A DNA stretch of 64,000 nucleotides, from contig NC_044918.1 in NCBI RefSeq assembly GCF_003576645.1, forward strand, positions 21,507,468 to 21,571,467. Reading direction: 5' to 3'. The notes under the pieces are model-generated. The model had not been told where the DNA came from. It saw only the letters and a program-made list of their open reading frames with translations, and made no database searches. This document shows positions 1 to 12,772 of the stretch, piece after piece (the first letter of the stretch is position 1; every line of letters begins with the position of its first letter). Source of the DNA: Ipomoea triloba. Lineage: Eukaryota > Streptophyta > Magnoliopsida > Solanales > Convolvulaceae. A program made the translations under genes and the position numbers.

Positions 1-914
1 TTTTTTTTTTTTTTTTTTTTTTTACATTTCTCCTGCAAGAACCCACCATTTGTAGGAGAAAAAACCCATCCAATTTTATGCTTCCCGATAGACAAAAACC
101 TTCATCCTAATTTTTTACTAATCTAAAAACCACCAAAGTTGTGCTATTGGGGATGCCCTTATGATCCGTAATTCAAAAGATGATATATTCTGATGGGACT
201 GATTGAGTTTTAATATATGAGTTTTCCAAGAAAGGTTAGAGTAAAGTTTAGGAATTTGAAAGATCAATTTTTTTCAAATAGTTGTCTTTGGGTCTGGATC
301 TTCCAAACGATAGTCTTGATATTGGTTGATATTTTGAAAAATCTTTGAGAATGAAGAATCAGAAGATTTTTTCAAATAGTAGATCTTAAGATTTTTGAGG
401 ATATTCTCAAAATTTCTTGAGAATTAGAATAAAACTTTGGTCAGTGTCTAGTAGACTAACATATCCATTCATGTAGATTTGTCATTTGTTGATGAAGATC
501 TATAAGATTTGGAGAAGATTTGTTAATGAAGCTAAGATTGATGATGTATATATATATAAATATATAATAAATATAAAAATTCAGAATCATTTTTTATAGA
601 TATTTAATATGTGGATAATTTAAATATTTAAACTTAAATTATTGTCTTTATCATAGGTTGGTAATGGAAGTTTTTGAAAACTGTTCCTAAAGCAATTCAT
701 GAGCTTCATGTCTGAGTGTGATTTTACTATCATCATTATAGTCTATTTTCAAAGCTTGTATCTGTAGTATAAGTTCCAAAAAAATTCTAAAATTCTTTCA
801 CTAATATTTTCTCCCCTTGTTGAATTATTTCGTAGCAGCCTGAGTAATTTGTCAACTTCTTTATATCTCACAATTTGTATTGAAACCTTAATTGCTTATA
901 CAAGATAATTAAAA
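1..914. other. AT-rich intergenic sequence
   Basis: No gene is visible. A run of 23 T opens the window; it may be the tail of a minus-strand retroelement lying outside. The rest is AT-rich, with a short (TA)n stretch near 548-570. Confidence 0.6.
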
Positions 915-1345
915 GGAAAAACAACACTTTTGGCCCCTGAATTTTTTCACTTTTGGGAATTTGGTCTATGTAAGTTAATGTAAACAAATTTAGTCTCTTA
1001 ATTGTTCATAATGTTGCAATTTTAGTCCCTAGTGTAATATAATTGTTAAACTCCATTAACATATGAGGTTATTTTTATCATGTAGAATTAATATTCACTA
1101 TTAAAAATGATGTTCACAAGGAAATAATGAAGCATTGAAACTTTAACCATAGATATTGATTCTAAATGACAGAAAAGAACCATTAAAAATAATTTCTTTA
1201 ATGGATTTTGATAATTATATAACATCATAGTCTAAAAGTGCAACATAATAGACAAATAACGGACTAAATTTGTTTAAATCAACTAACAATAGTGATCACT
1301 TTTTCAAAAGCAAAACAATTTAAAGGCCAAAAATATTATCTTTCT
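915..1345. mobile_element. Mutator-like MITE, 9-bp target duplication
   Basis: The two ends are imperfect inverted repeats: the left end starts GGAAAAACAACACTTTTGGCC-like, and the right end read in reverse gives AGAAAGATAATATTTTTGGCC-like. The element is flanked by identical 9-bp copies of TAATTAAAA at 906-914 and 1346-1354. A 9-bp target duplication is typical of Mutator-like elements. It has no coding capacity. Other 9-bp elements of similar design lie at 57894, 58773, 59152 and 62323. Confidence 0.7.
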
Positions 1346-3369
1346 TAATTAAAAACTTGTAAAAAAATAGATCTATTATATGATACACGTCTAAAGTTCT
1401 TGATTGTTTTGTTTCGCTGTGTTTCAATTACGACAGTTACGACATTTTTACATACCCAACTATCATTTACGTATTTCGTAAATGCAAATGTTTCGAGTAG
1501 CATACCTATGACTTCTCAAATGAGAGGCCTCAGGTTCGAACGCCAATGTAGGTATGATTGACTCTTTGTGCTTCAATTAGTTGAGAAAGTTAGTATATAT
1601 GAATAAATATTTCATTGTAATGGAGTCAATAGTACTAAAATTAATTATCAAACGTGAACATGTGTGCCAACTTTTATAAAGTATAGACTAAAACATGATA
1701 CTCTCCGTGGCATGAGATTAAGAATAATAAAGCAAACAGTATTAGAATCTACATGCACTTTGTTTAAGTATATTCACTTTTGTGAAAGGATACATGGACA
1801 ATGCTGCAACAACTTTGCTGCCCAAGCAAGGAAGCAAATTAAAACCTCTGGTAGGTGACTACATACAGTTCTTGGAATTTGCCATAAAACTTTTTTTAAA
1901 GAAATTTTTTGAGAGCTAAGTAACTTGTGATCTTATACCTGATGGCATTACTGTTATCATTTTAAATGGAAGGACACAAGGGTGAGTCTCATCCCAATTA
2001 AAGATGTTAGCATAATCATGTTGAACAGGTATTATAGATAGAGTTAGATTGTAGTCTCCAAAAATAAGATCTCTTTTGAGATAATAATATAATATATATG
2101 AAATATAACTCAATTGTCATTGTTACAATTAATTAATGCTTAGCAAATATAATTGTTAAAGCCTCAATTATAATTACTAAGTTATTTATAATTTATTTTT
2201 TGTAATATTTAATTTAATACTAGTGAGTAAAATGTATATATTTATGTAATAATTAAAAATTTTATTAAAAACAACATAGAAATTTGTAAATTATAAAAAT
2301 TGTCAGTGAAAATAAGCAAAACAAATTAATTTGATCAATTAAATAATATATATATCATAAGACCAAGAGTCTCTGATTTTTTATCATAATATCTATAAGG
2401 ATCAAGCGCTCGTTTCAATGACAGGAAGTTGAACTCAACACTCAGCTCTTCAAGAGTGGGGATTTTGAACTCGTAACCTGCTTTGATAATAATTACTAGG
2501 ATCAATCACTTATATATTATATTATTACGCCAAAAGTTATAGCTAATAGTGAAAGTGGTGTAACTTTATTTCTTATACTTGCGTAGCAGTCTGCGCCACG
2601 TTTCAATAACAAGACATTGGACTTGGTTTTCTAAGTCACTACTCAACACTATCGGATCTAATACTCATTAGCATGTTGGTTTGACTACCTTTACTATTCT
2701 ACTATTGGATTCAAATCCTTTAGTAATAATAAAACTCATTACAATTTCCTTCCCCTACTTTTGAATAAAGGAGTCAAAAATGAGAGAAATTTAAAAAAAA
2801 AAAAATCAGTCAGAAATGGGGAAGAAATAAAAGAAAAAAAGCAAGAAAGAAAGAAAAGGTCATTGTCAATGCATTCATTATAGAACTTTAATATATATGT
2901 CTAATACCAATTACGATATTAATTCTAATAGTTGAACCAAATGCTCCCTAGATAATATATATTTTTGAATATTTAGAGGGGTTGAAAATTTAAAATTTGA
3001 CCACAAATCTGAAGTTTATTTCTACTTTTCGGTGGTCGAAATTTAATTTTTTTTAACAATATATATGGACTAAATATAAATATCATCTATATGAAAAGGA
3101 CAATAAAATAATAAAATATTTATTACATATAAGAGAAAATGTAATATTTATTGAAGAAAAATATAGTATTTTTGTATTTTGATTTAAAAGAATGCATTTT
3201 TTCACAAAAATATTAAGCTTTTCATTATAACTTATAAGTAACAAACACTTTATTCCTAATTAATATTACATTTTTAGTACAAGTATTACATTTTAATCTT
3301 GACACAACTCGTTTCATGAATAAGAATATGTGAGACGGCTTCGCACTTGACTTTCACGGGGAATCAATC
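1346..3369. other. Intergenic, repeat debris
   Basis: AT-rich sequence without a supportable gene. It contains a SINE-like piece (1500-1615) and short tRNA-like or repeat-derived stretches around 2400-2480 and 2585-2720, where phrases such as ATTCAAATCC resemble degraded B boxes. Confidence 0.5.
1500..1615 (+). repeat. SINE-like fragment (tRNA-derived)
   Basis: It contains a B-box-like GGTTCGAACGCC near 1533 followed by the phrase GACTCTTTGTGCTTC, which recurs downstream of the B box in the copies at 9903 and 13302. The A-box half is weak. It is a degraded member of the family best seen at 4862. Confidence 0.5.
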
Positions 3370-3372
3370 TAA

Positions 3373-3668
3373 GGGTGTGTTTGGTTCGCGCATGGGAATC
3401 GAAATCGGTATGAGTATCAAATACTTGATAAGGGTAATAGGTTTTGGTGGAAGTATTTTGCATGTTTGGTAGTATGGTGGGAATGATTATTAATAATTGG
3501 GAAAGAAAGGAGGAAGGGAAATGAAACCCTGATTTAATAGGGGCATGGGGTTTTCAATTAATGGGGTATTCCAAACCCCTAGTAATATTCTAAATACTTG
3601 TCAACCAAACAATAACAATCACTTTAATACGTATACCTTATACCAAAACCTGTCAACCAAACACACCC
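3373..3668. mobile_element. Tourist-like (PIF/Harbinger) MITE
   Basis: Termini GGGTGTGTTTGG and its inverse CCAAACACACCC bound a 296-bp element flanked by TAA on both sides (3370-3372 and 3669-3671). This terminus with a TAA target duplication is the Tourist/Harbinger pattern. The open frame from 3545 lies wholly inside the element and is not considered a gene. Confidence 0.8.
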
Positions 3669-3671
3669 TAA

Positions 3672-4432
3672 AATTTATTCTTTTGGAAAAAAGATGGGGT
3701 TTGGAATGTGTGGTGAGTCATGATGGGTGGCAGAAATTAAAGCAAAAGGTGATGAATTTGTAAGAAATTTAGGGTATGCCGTGGTGGAGGAAGACAGGAA
3801 ATGACACGAAGCAGATGAGATCTCCCACCAAGAGCGAATGGGGGAATGCAAGCAGGCCGGCATCTTCAATTCAATTCATTTGATCATGACATGGAAAAGG
3901 TGAAATCCAATACATGCAAAAAGCTAAGTAGATTCAAGTCATAGCAGTCTTGTATATTCTAAAAGTGAATCATTCTATATTATAGATGCCACTTTCTTGT
4001 AGTGCAAGTTCTCTGTGGCCTGTGGGTTAGCCAGCCTAGCTAGCTAGCTAGCTAGCTCGGATTATCCTGTGAATTTTCCTATATGCTATATCAATCATAT
4101 TTCTATAGGTTTCGTGTAGAGGTTGTAAATTCATAATATTTTAATAAGAATTTATTTTTAGTGTAGTACATTTTAATTTTTAATATGTTGTTAGTTAAAA
4201 TGTACTTGTAATACATTAAAAATAAATGTGTTAAAAGTTCATCATGTTACATGAAGTCTAGTCTACGGTATAAGCCTTGTATTATGAAATATTGCACCAA
4301 GTGTATGGACTAATTCAAGAGGCATAATATAATAAGTTTAATTTGAAGATGATGGCTAGACTAGATCCAAGTAAAGTCAGCCCCATGAAGATGGGTTGGG
4401 GGTTGAGTATATTAGTCCATTCTTATACCATG
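3672..4432. other. Intergenic, no gene seen
   Basis: It contains a (CTAG/GCTA)n microsatellite at about 4034-4057. The remainder is unremarkable AT-rich sequence. Confidence 0.5.
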
Positions 4433-4740
4433 AACCACGATTCACCTTGCATTGTGGATCCTGAACTGTACAAAAAATTATATGTTTGCAGTTAAAGAAT
4501 TATGTGTTTGTAAATAAATTGAAATCACATAATATGTTAATTACAGACACATAATATGTCGTTTGTATATTATGAACTTGCAATTAATATATTATTATGT
4601 GCATATAGTTAACATATTATGTGCCTTCAATTAGACGCATAATAAATTTGTTAACTGTAAGCACATAATATGTTAAATGCAAGCACATAATATGAATGCC
4701 ATTTTAGACCATGGTCCATAATGTAAGGTTAACCGTGGTT
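4433..4740. mobile_element. Small TIR element with cataatatgtt repeats
   Basis: The left end AACCACGATTCACCTTGCAT is the imperfect inverse of the right end, which finishes AAGGTTAACCGTGGTT. The inside is built from repeated ACATAATATGTTAA-like phrases in both orientations. No target duplication is obvious. A related but more decayed stretch lies near 10070-10262. Confidence 0.55.
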
Positions 4741-4861
4741 TTTGCCGCTTAGTGTATGAAAATTAGCAAGGCCCCCAGGGCATACAATATCTTATTATTC
4801 TTCTAGAATCAATTGAGTTTGTAGCATTCTAAGTATTTTTTGCTATTTAATCATCTCATTC

Positions 4862-5045
4862 CGCCAAAGACCTTGTGGTCTAATGGCACCCAGTGTCCCA
4901 GTTTACACTCCCACATGGATGATAGGAGTGTGTTCGAGCCTCAGTGGAGGCAACTATTGATTCTTTATCCAGATACCAGAGTCAGTAGCACTGATCCATT
5001 ATTAGCAACTATTGATTCTTTGTGCATTGGATACTACTTTGTAAG
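4862..5045 (+). repeat. SINE, tRNA-derived
   Basis: A box TGGTCTAATGGC (about 4876) and B box GTGTTCGAGCC (about 4930) are spaced as in a pol III promoter, preceded by CGCCAAAGACCTTG. Related copies occur at 9498, 9903 and 13302 on this strand and at 32345, 55045 and 61345 on the other. It is not a tRNA gene because the acceptor and anticodon stems do not pair. Confidence 0.65.
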
Positions 5046-5094
5046 ATCCATTATTAAATAGGAATCTCTTATTGAAATTACATTTTTTTTACAA

Positions 5095-5311
5095 GAAAAA
5101 TCCGTAGCCACTATATGAGAATGTGCATTGATTAAATCCCACCTTATGACCCTAGCCAGCTAAGGATCACAAAGAGGTAAACTAGTCTAGGTTGCTCATA
5201 GTTGATCGGTTCAAATCAAGAAGAGCAATAGGCCACTCCTGTTAGGAGTCGAACTTATAACCGCATGGTTACTAAGTCAACAACTTAACCAACTTGGCTA
5301 GAGTTGCACCC
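5095..5311 (-). repeat. Second SINE type, tRNA-derived
   Basis: Read on the minus strand, it starts with an A-box-like TAGCCAAGTTGG, continues with a tRNA-like arm ending in the B box AGTTCGACTCC, and then has an unrelated body ending near a T-rich/A-rich tail at 5080-5100. It differs from the copy at 4862, so it is a separate SINE family. Confidence 0.6.
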
Positions 5312-5762
5312 TTGAAATTGTATTTTTGAAATTAGAACTGGGAAATCTTGTGTATGTGTGTGTGTTTTTTTACCTTTTTGTTTTAAACAAAAAAAAAAAC
5401 AATTTTTTTAAATCTAAAATCAATATGTACAAAGTTAAGAGTATGTAGGCCTCAAGTCTATAAGAGGTAGCCTATGCAAAATCAACAAGTGTCTAAGTAA
5501 AAAAGGCAATGGGGTGCCAATACTTAGACAAAACAGTATGAGCTACTAGGCCTAATATAAACCCCAGATCAAGCGCTACTTGACGTGGTAGGGGTGGCTG
5601 GCAGACAGCGCGACGGGGGAATGGTGGGGGGGCTGGCAGTGGAGGCGTTCACGTCCATTCGGACCACCCTCTTAATCATAATTGGTTGGGTAATGGGGGG
5701 AATAGTGGAGTTTTCCAGTTTGGTAATTCTAATCTCCTCCATCTGCCAAGGGGCAGAATTTA
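5312..5762. other. Intergenic, unassigned
   Basis: The 5585-5757 part is relatively GC-rich and open for 96 codons on the plus strand, but the frame runs into the MITE at 5763 and resembles no family. I see no gene here. Confidence 0.4.
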
Positions 5763-6508
5763 GGGTGTGTTTGGAAACTCAGAAAATGATTTCCGGAAAT
5801 CATTTTCCGAGTTTCCTTTGTTTGGGAACGCATGGAAAATACGGTCAACGAAAAACAATTTCCGTTGACCAATGAAAATCAAGCCAAATTTCCGGAAAAC
5901 AACTTCCGGAATTTTTTTCCAAAAGTCATTTTCCAGAACCATGGCGTAGCTGCGAAAATGGACCAGGAGGTTGGGGAACATCTGGTTTCCGCCGAAAACC
6001 GACTGAAACCAGTACAGGTTTCAGGCGGAAACCTGTATAGTTTTCGCCGGAAACCATAGCGGAAACCAGAGCAGTTGCTCTGGTTTCTGCATAGACCAGT
6101 ACATGTGTACTGGTCTGGTCTATGGCGGAAACCNCCGCCATGATTTCCGGCGGAAACCATACAGGTTTCCGCCGGAAATCTGTAGATTTAGGTTTTTTTT
6201 TAAAAAATTTAAATGTTATTTTAAATAAATAATATTATTTTAATATTATTATAATTTTTATATTTAAATAAAATAATTAAAATGTTTAATTATATAATTC
6301 TACCAATTTTCCTACCTATTTTCCAGAAAATGAACCAAACACACAAAGAAAGTTTTCCATAATACATCCAAACACTGGAAATGAATTCATACATGGAAAA
6401 TAGGTAGGAAAATTGGTAGAATTATATAATTAAACATTTTAATTATTTTATTTAAATATAAAAATTATAATTTTCCAAAAATCATTTTCCTGCTTTCCAA
6501 ACACACCC
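5763..6508. mobile_element. Tourist-like element with long foldback core
   Basis: Termini GGGTGTGTTTGG and CCAAACACACCC match the element at 3373. The flanks are TTA and TTT, an imperfect 3-bp duplication. Inside are a segment rich in GGAAACC/GGTTTCC phrases of the form TTTCCGCCGGAAA (5965-6185) and a perfect hairpin (6248-6471). One N lies at 6134. Open frames here are translations of repeats. Confidence 0.7.
6248..6471. repeat. Perfect 78-bp inverted repeat
   Basis: Positions 6248-6325 and 6394-6471 are exact reverse complements by eye, separated by a 68-bp loop. The arms contain ACCAATTTTCCTACC and its inverse. The lack of any mismatch suggests a recent foldback event inside the host element. 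Confidence 0.85.
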
Positions 6509-6579
6509 TTTGGATCCTCATCTCGTTCCACGCCGGGGGAAGGCGGTGAGCAAACTTCCCTCTCCGCGGGCTCTTTCCC

Positions 6580-8190
6580 ATGAAGATTCTTTCTTGGAAC
6601 TGTAGGGGCATCGCCAACTGTTGGGTGAGGAAGCATGTTAAAGAGCTTCTTAACTCGTCTAAAGCCAATGCCCTCTGTCTCTTGGAGATCCGTACCCCCA
6701 AGGCCGATAAAATGATTGATGTTGCCTCCAGGCTAGGCTACAACAATAATTTTATCGTGAAGCCTTTAGATTTTGCTGGTGGCTTCCTTTTATTTTGGAA
6801 GAATGACCAAATTGATTTAGATATTATCTGTCACAACTCTCAAGCTATTCACACCAGAGTGAAAAATGGGAATAGCGACAGATTCATTACTTTTGCTTAT
6901 GTTAGACCTAACATGCTTGCCAAGTGCAGGTTGTGGGAAAATTGTAGGACTTTTTCTAGCTCTATTCAGGGTTCGTGGATTGTTCTGGACGACTTTAATG
7001 ATATTGCTTCTAGTGAAGAGCAATGGGGGAGTTCCTCTGTCAACAGTAACCTTCTTCAAAGATTTGTTGACGCCTATAATGGTTGCGGTTTGATGGATCC
7101 GGGCACCTCAGGTTCCAAGTTTACGTTGTGTCGTTTTGCCGGGAATAGGGTGTTCCAAATGCGCAGGCTTGACCAAATGCTCTGGAACGTTGCAGCTCAA
7201 CTCGAGTTTCCTGAAGGAAAGGTGGTAGTTCTGCCCCGCCATTTTTCTGACCATAACCCCATCTTTTTTATAGAAGAAGCTGGGAGGCTGCCTCACATAA
7301 ATTTTCTTCCATTCCGCTTTGAAGCAGCCTGGTTGTCTAGGAATGATTACAGGACCATCTGGGAGGACGCCATAGGGGGAGGTGATCGCCCCAATGAAGA
7401 TGTGATTAGGATTGTGACGCAGAAGAGTAGAAACTGGAACTGTAATTCGTTTGGCAACATTTTCCACCAGAAAAGACGCCTTGAAGCTCAAATCCAGGAG
7501 ATTCAAAATGCTCTTAATTTCAATTCGTCTGACCAAATTCAAAGGCTTGAACGTCAGCTACTAGATGATCTCAATGTCAAGATGGATCAGGAAGAATCCT
7601 TCTGGTTTCAAAACTTGAGGGTGGATTGGATTAGAGATGGGGATAGAAAAACCCGGTTCTATCATAACTTTGCTTTGATTAGAAGAAACAAAAATCGCAT
7701 CAAATTTCTTAAAATCCAAGACGGCTGGACGGATAATCCGATTCTTTTATCAGCCCATATTATTGATTTTTTTGCTTCGTTATTTTGTAGGTCGGTGGAG
7801 GAAGGTGAAGCTAACCTGATTCCTATTGTGGACAACTACAAAATTCCCTAGCATCAAGCAGACAGATTGCTCTTTAGGGCGTCCCTCTAGGAAGTCAAGA
7901 AGGATGTTTTCGACATGAAGAAATTTGGTAGTCTTGGTCCGGATGGGATATAGGCAGGATTCTACCAACATTTTTGGGACATTATCGGGACATCTCTAAC
8001 GAATATGGTCATTCAGGCTTTGATTACTGGCTTAGTTAATAAATCCATGACCTAGGCATTTATAACGCTCATCCCGAAGAAGGAAGTACTTGAGACAGCT
8101 GCTAATTTCAAACCTATCACCCTTCTCAATGTAGCGTTTAAAGTAATCTCGAAGGTCCTTGTGAACAGGCTTAGACCGATTAAAGTAATC
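6580..8190 (+). pseudogene. LINE (L1-type) ORF2 remnant: endonuclease plus start of RT
   Basis: The 423-codon open part is an apurinic-type endonuclease domain of a non-LTR retrotransposon. Visible motifs are WNCRG (residues 6-10), E36 in LLEIRT, DFN (138-140) and SDHNP (223-227), followed by the long linker that precedes reverse transcriptase in plant L1 elements. The frame ends at 7851. Beyond it the same frame still reads as reverse transcriptase (GSLGPDG, FITLIPKK, NFKPITLLNVAFKVISKVL) but carries further stops near 7888, 7948 and 8053. Homology ends abruptly at about 8190, before the catalytic motif. The start ATG at 6580 is the usual LINE ORF2 start (MKILSWNCRG). The copy is dead. Confidence 0.9.
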
Positions 8191-9060
8191 TCAAACGTTC
8201 TCTTTCAGAATTGCACAAAATTTGAGGAAACAAAACAAAGGAACTTACGGATGAAAACAAAAAGTACATTTGCAGCACATTGGAGTTAGCGGTAGATTTC
8301 GACACCTGTCACAATGGGGGCAACAGATTTATTCAAAATTTTTGAAAGATTACCGGCCTAGCTACCCTCACCTCTATCCTATAAATAGAGGACTCGAAAT
8401 ATTAGAAAAGTTGTCGTTTAGCCATTTTGCTTATTGTTAGCCGTAATACTGACTGAATTGTTATACAATTTAAACTCAAGAGAGAGATACTTAGAAGCTT
8501 TTGAAGTTTATAACCAGAGCAACTTTGAGCTTTATTATATTGTGAATCATCCAAATTCATAGTACATCCATGTTTGTCAAGATAAACACAATCACATCTT
8601 TTGGAGTTGTGGTTGGAGATTTGCTGCTCAAGGCGACTCTGTCTATGGATGACTATACCCTTGGATCTAAGTGAAGATTAGATATTTAAGATTAGAGTGC
8701 ATATCCGAGTATGTGCGATCGGTTTACTTGTATTTGCATCAAGATACTAGTGAAAACCTCCTTGGACATTAAAGAGAAAAGTGGATTAGGCTATTGCTGA
8801 ACCACTATAAAAATTTCTCTTAATCTCTTTATTTTTATGCTTTAATATTCTAGTTGATCAAATTAGTCACACACACGATAATTCTCTTTTTATGTGATTT
8901 AAACCTTAAAACATGCTACAAAATTTTCTAAGTCTTCCACTACCTGTCACTTGTGTTAAGCTAGTGACAACCTCTGTTTTAAAATTCACATATAAGTTAA
9001 AATTTTGTAAAAGACTATTCAACCCTTCCCCCACCCCCACCCCCACTCCCACCTTTCTAG
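8191..9060 (+). mobile_element. Probable LTR-retrotransposon LTR remnant
   Basis: No gene. The stretch resembles the R-U5 part of plant Ty1/copia LTRs: GAACCACTATAAAAATTTCTC with following T-rich sequence near 8800-8830, and a CTATTCAACCC phrase followed by C-rich sequence near 9015-9050. I could not find a matching second LTR, so this is tentative. It truncates the LINE at 8190. Confidence 0.35.
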
Positions 9061-9497
9061 ACTTTTAACCTCTCCATGACCAAAACATCACAACCATAGG
9101 CTAGCCATGAACACAACCACGCCTCCAGCACTGCCCACCAAACAACTCCAAAAATGTCCTAAGTCTGCCAAGAATTTAGCAGCATAATGACAGTTCTCGG
9201 GATAATCCAAAACTTGTTCGAATTTGAAAATGAAACATTAATGAGCCCATTATATCTTGATCTTAGGAAAACGATCATATAAGAATTGAACTTGTTCTTT
9301 GGAGAAAATTACAAATCAAAATGAACTTATAAGAATTTGTTCTTTGAAGAAAACTACGAATAGTCGTCTTTCTAGTCATATCTAACGATTTTAGAGCAAG
9401 GAGGTAAAAGAAGTTGTTGTGGCATTTTGGTAGTTTTCTCCAACTCTGAAAGCACACTTTCTAGTGGCACATACACAAATAAATAAAGATAAATTGA
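9061..9497. other. Intergenic, no gene seen
   Basis: AT-rich sequence with an imperfect direct repeat of a GAACTTGTTCTTTGGAGAAAA-like phrase near 9280 and 9320. Confidence 0.4.
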
Positions 9498-9625
9498 GTT
9501 GCCAAAGACCTTATTGTCTAGTGGCACCCGGTTTACACTCTCACATGGAAGTGAGTGGATTCGAGCTTCAGTGGAGGTGACTTTGACCTGACCCTTTGTG
9601 TTTCAGTAGGTGAGTAAGAGCTTTA
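9498..9625 (+). repeat. SINE, tRNA-derived
   Basis: It shares TGCCAAAGACCTT, the A box TTGTCTAGTGGC and the B box GGATTCGAGC with the copy at 4862, including the intervening TTTACACTC..CACATGGA phrase. Confidence 0.65.
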
Positions 9626-9902
9626 GGTATGGAGCAGCCTTTTATGCTAAAAGTACATTATTATTGTGGTCCACACAGCTGTATGGAGTCCATGCAATAA
9701 TGATTGATCAACCAAGTGAAGGCCAAGGGCACGAAATCGGTAAATTTGATGGGATGAGTTGCCTTATTTTTTTATTTTTGGTACATTTTTTTAATACTGA
9801 AAATAGGATAATTTGATTTGAATTAGATATACTTTTACGATTAACTTAACTTAAAAAAATACCCTAAACCCCCCTTTAATTAACTTCTAGTATCAATTCC
9901 AT

Positions 9903-10020
9903 TGGCCAAGCACCTGATGCTCAGATGGCATGTAGTGACTCTCCAGTATAAGAGGTCATGAGATTGAGCCTCAGTGGAGGCGTTGACTCTTTGTGCGTAA
10001 TAGAGCTGGTATCAATTCCA
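9903..10020 (+). repeat. SINE, tRNA-derived
   Basis: It starts GGCCAAGCACCTGATGCTC. The A-box-like GCTCAGATGGC and B-box-like GAGATTGAGCCTC are followed by GGAGGCGTTGACTCTTTGTG. It closely matches the inverse copy at 55045-55130. Confidence 0.6.
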
Positions 10021-12153
10021 TAACTCTCTATGGGAGTTTTACGTCTATTGATGTTCTTGGTTGGAGCCAATTAGGTAGCGGTTACGGACTTTTTTGTAAA
10101 TCAAAGTTAACGTATTATGTAATTTTAGTTAACAGGTTATGTATATGTAAATAAACGGAAGGTACATAATATATTAATTATAACGTAACATTGTACCTAG
10201 ATAGTGTCTATAATGCGTACGGTAGAACCTAACCTATGACGTAAGGATTGCGCAATACATCACCCCAGGCATAACACAAGTATCGAATATTTTCTGAATC
10301 CTTGTGGAATATTACAAAATAATTTTTTCACACATATTTTCTGAATCCTTGTGGAATATTACAAAATAAATTTTTCAACAAAGATGTGAATCAGAAAAAA
10401 AAAAATTTGATGGACGAAACTACAGGATTGTTTCATTTGAAAATGGATTATTTATTATCGTTAGACAACTTACATTTTAATGCATTTAAATTCTTAGTTT
10501 TATTCCTTCAAAAAAAAAAATTCTTAGTTTTATATTACGAATCATATTTGGTTAAATTAAATTTTAATTCACTCTTTCAATACAACAATAATAGCATTCT
10601 ATGAATAATCTCAGTCGAATTTTTCACACAAGATCTTCGTAATGTAATTTACTTTTCTTATGTGATTTGCGAGTTATTATATAGATAGATTTTTAGTGTA
10701 ATTATTTCAAATTTTAATAATTTTACTAATCAAAATAAGTTATAGGATATTATTGAATAGTTACTGAAAGTGATATTATAATTTTTTTTAGCCATAGGGG
10801 CAATAATCCGTGGACATTTTGTTTAAACATTGGCACAACTTGTTTGTAATTTATACTTTTATGCACATTCACTAACAATGTGACAACATTCATCCACAAC
10901 GTGTCAAATATTCATCGTAGAGATATTATGTATTCTAGAACTTTCTCTCTAGACTCTAGTGGATCACACTAATTTCCTCCATAGTCAAACAATACAATAA
11001 TGTCTATTGAAATATATAATTCATAAACAATAATATATTTTGTGTGTAAACTATAAATATTAACACAGTAGACAAAATTGTCGCTAAATTCTGTCGTAAA
11101 AATTGAAATTGAAATAGTAAATTGTAGTAAAAGTTTTTTTTTTTTTTTAGTTAATCAATGACCATTAAAAAGGTATAATTAAAAATTCTAAATATCAAAA
11201 ATAATTATATACAACTATTTTCAGTGACTAATGACACGAATTATACCATTAAATCAGTCAAAATAACAAAGTGATCACAAATGTTGTATAACTTACATAC
11301 ATTTCATTTTAAACTTTTGTTTTTGTTGGGATAATGGGATTTGGACCCATGACCTTTTAAGGTCATGGGTTGTCTCCCTCTTGCCCCATGGTTAGAAGTT
11401 ATCCATAACATTTTCGATTAAAAGATCTATTCATAAAATTAAATTATAATATAGCTTCAAAATTGTCTTTTATACATTTTAAAGACATTTTCATATATTA
11501 AGAATTAAATTGAGCATATATACAACAGTGTGAAATTATGGAAAAGTATGCAATTTTCTTTACTTTAAATAATTAAAATACAAAATATGTAAATAAAACA
11601 ACGTCAATGACAGTGTATTAGGTCAACTTGGCGAAACTATTACTCGTTTTATTTGTAATGAATAAAGTGATCGAATTGCTTTGGGGCTTTGTTTGTATGT
11701 TTGGCGTTACCTAGAGTTACATGGTTAAGTTGTGGGTAATATTTCACGGATTGTGTCTTTGTTAGGAGAAAGAATATAGAAGAGTGCTTTTAGATAAAAG
11801 ATTCTCCATTGTCCATTTACAAAATACGAGATATGAGTGGTTGTAGAAATGTGAGCTAACCACTAACGTACTGGTGATATTCATCATAACTTGTTAATAT
11901 AATAGTGAATGGTTTAAGGTTTTGTTCGATTAATCATATTTATATGGAAGCGAATAAATATGTAGATTGGATGGTAGTTAACCATTATTCTCTTTCTTGG
12001 TTTGTCCTAGTCTTCGATCATGTGTCTGATGTTCTCCCTGAATGGTCTAGAGTTACATATTTTTGCTAATCTTGTTAGTTCAAAATGACTTAGATATTTA
12101 TAATATTTTGTTACTTTTTTTTCCTTATACAAATTTTCCTAGGAATATATATA
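10021..12153. other. Intergenic, AT-rich
   Basis: No gene seen. It contains a direct duplication of about 45 bp (10285-10330 and 10337-10380, TATTTTCTGAATCCTTGTGG in both) and a 12-bp-arm palindrome ACCCATGACCTT/AAGGTCATGGGT at about 11345-11370. The open frame at 10386-10604 is low-complexity. Confidence 0.5.
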
Positions 12154-12390
12154 TAGCTGTGAAGACTATATTATCAAATAATGTACATTTAATATACAAA
12201 TAATATATTTGTAGTATATTAAAAATGTATATTGTATTCAGAAAAGAATACATTATTTGAGTACTGGAAGTATATTATTTTGTATAATATACATTTAGTA
12301 CACAAATAATGTACTTTTAATATATTAAAAATATATTTTTTATTATAGTCTACACAACACTTGTGTAAAATATGATTTACACAATAATTT
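12154..12390. mobile_element. MITE family A (AATAATGTAC type)
   Basis: It is composed of TCAAATAATGTACATT, ACAAATAATGTACTTTT and their inverses, with TA-rich inverted arms. Five copies occur in the window (12154, 13908, 20881, 34083, 57583). The better copies end in ATGGTCCACA-like phrases. Confidence 0.6.
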
Positions 12391-12772
12391 TCGGAATAAG
12401 AGATATACCCACTGCCCACCTATTCTATGTATGATGGGACATTGTAAAGATTATGGTTTCAAATCTTACTTGATGATGATCGACATAACAAATAAGAGAG
12501 GCGGAACATTACAGATTTATAATAACAGCTTTAAATTCATAATTCATAATCCGATTCAATAATTAAATACTAATTGTTTAAATTTAATTATAATTATAAA
12601 ATTTAAATTCTTGCCTTCAAAAGAAAAATTACTCACACCCCTAGAGCCCCCACACATGTACCGACTTGACAAGATAGTGAGATAGTAAATTATGGTAATT
12701 CAACAATTTATTAGGTGGAAAGACCATATCAGTGTTTGGTGCCCATAAGGAGCCTACCGCCTATGCTTGGGT

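Noticed and set aside
4862..5311. Possible tRNA genes from A-box and B-box matches
   Set aside because: Acceptor, D and anticodon stems do not pair, and the sequences continue into SINE bodies found in several copies.
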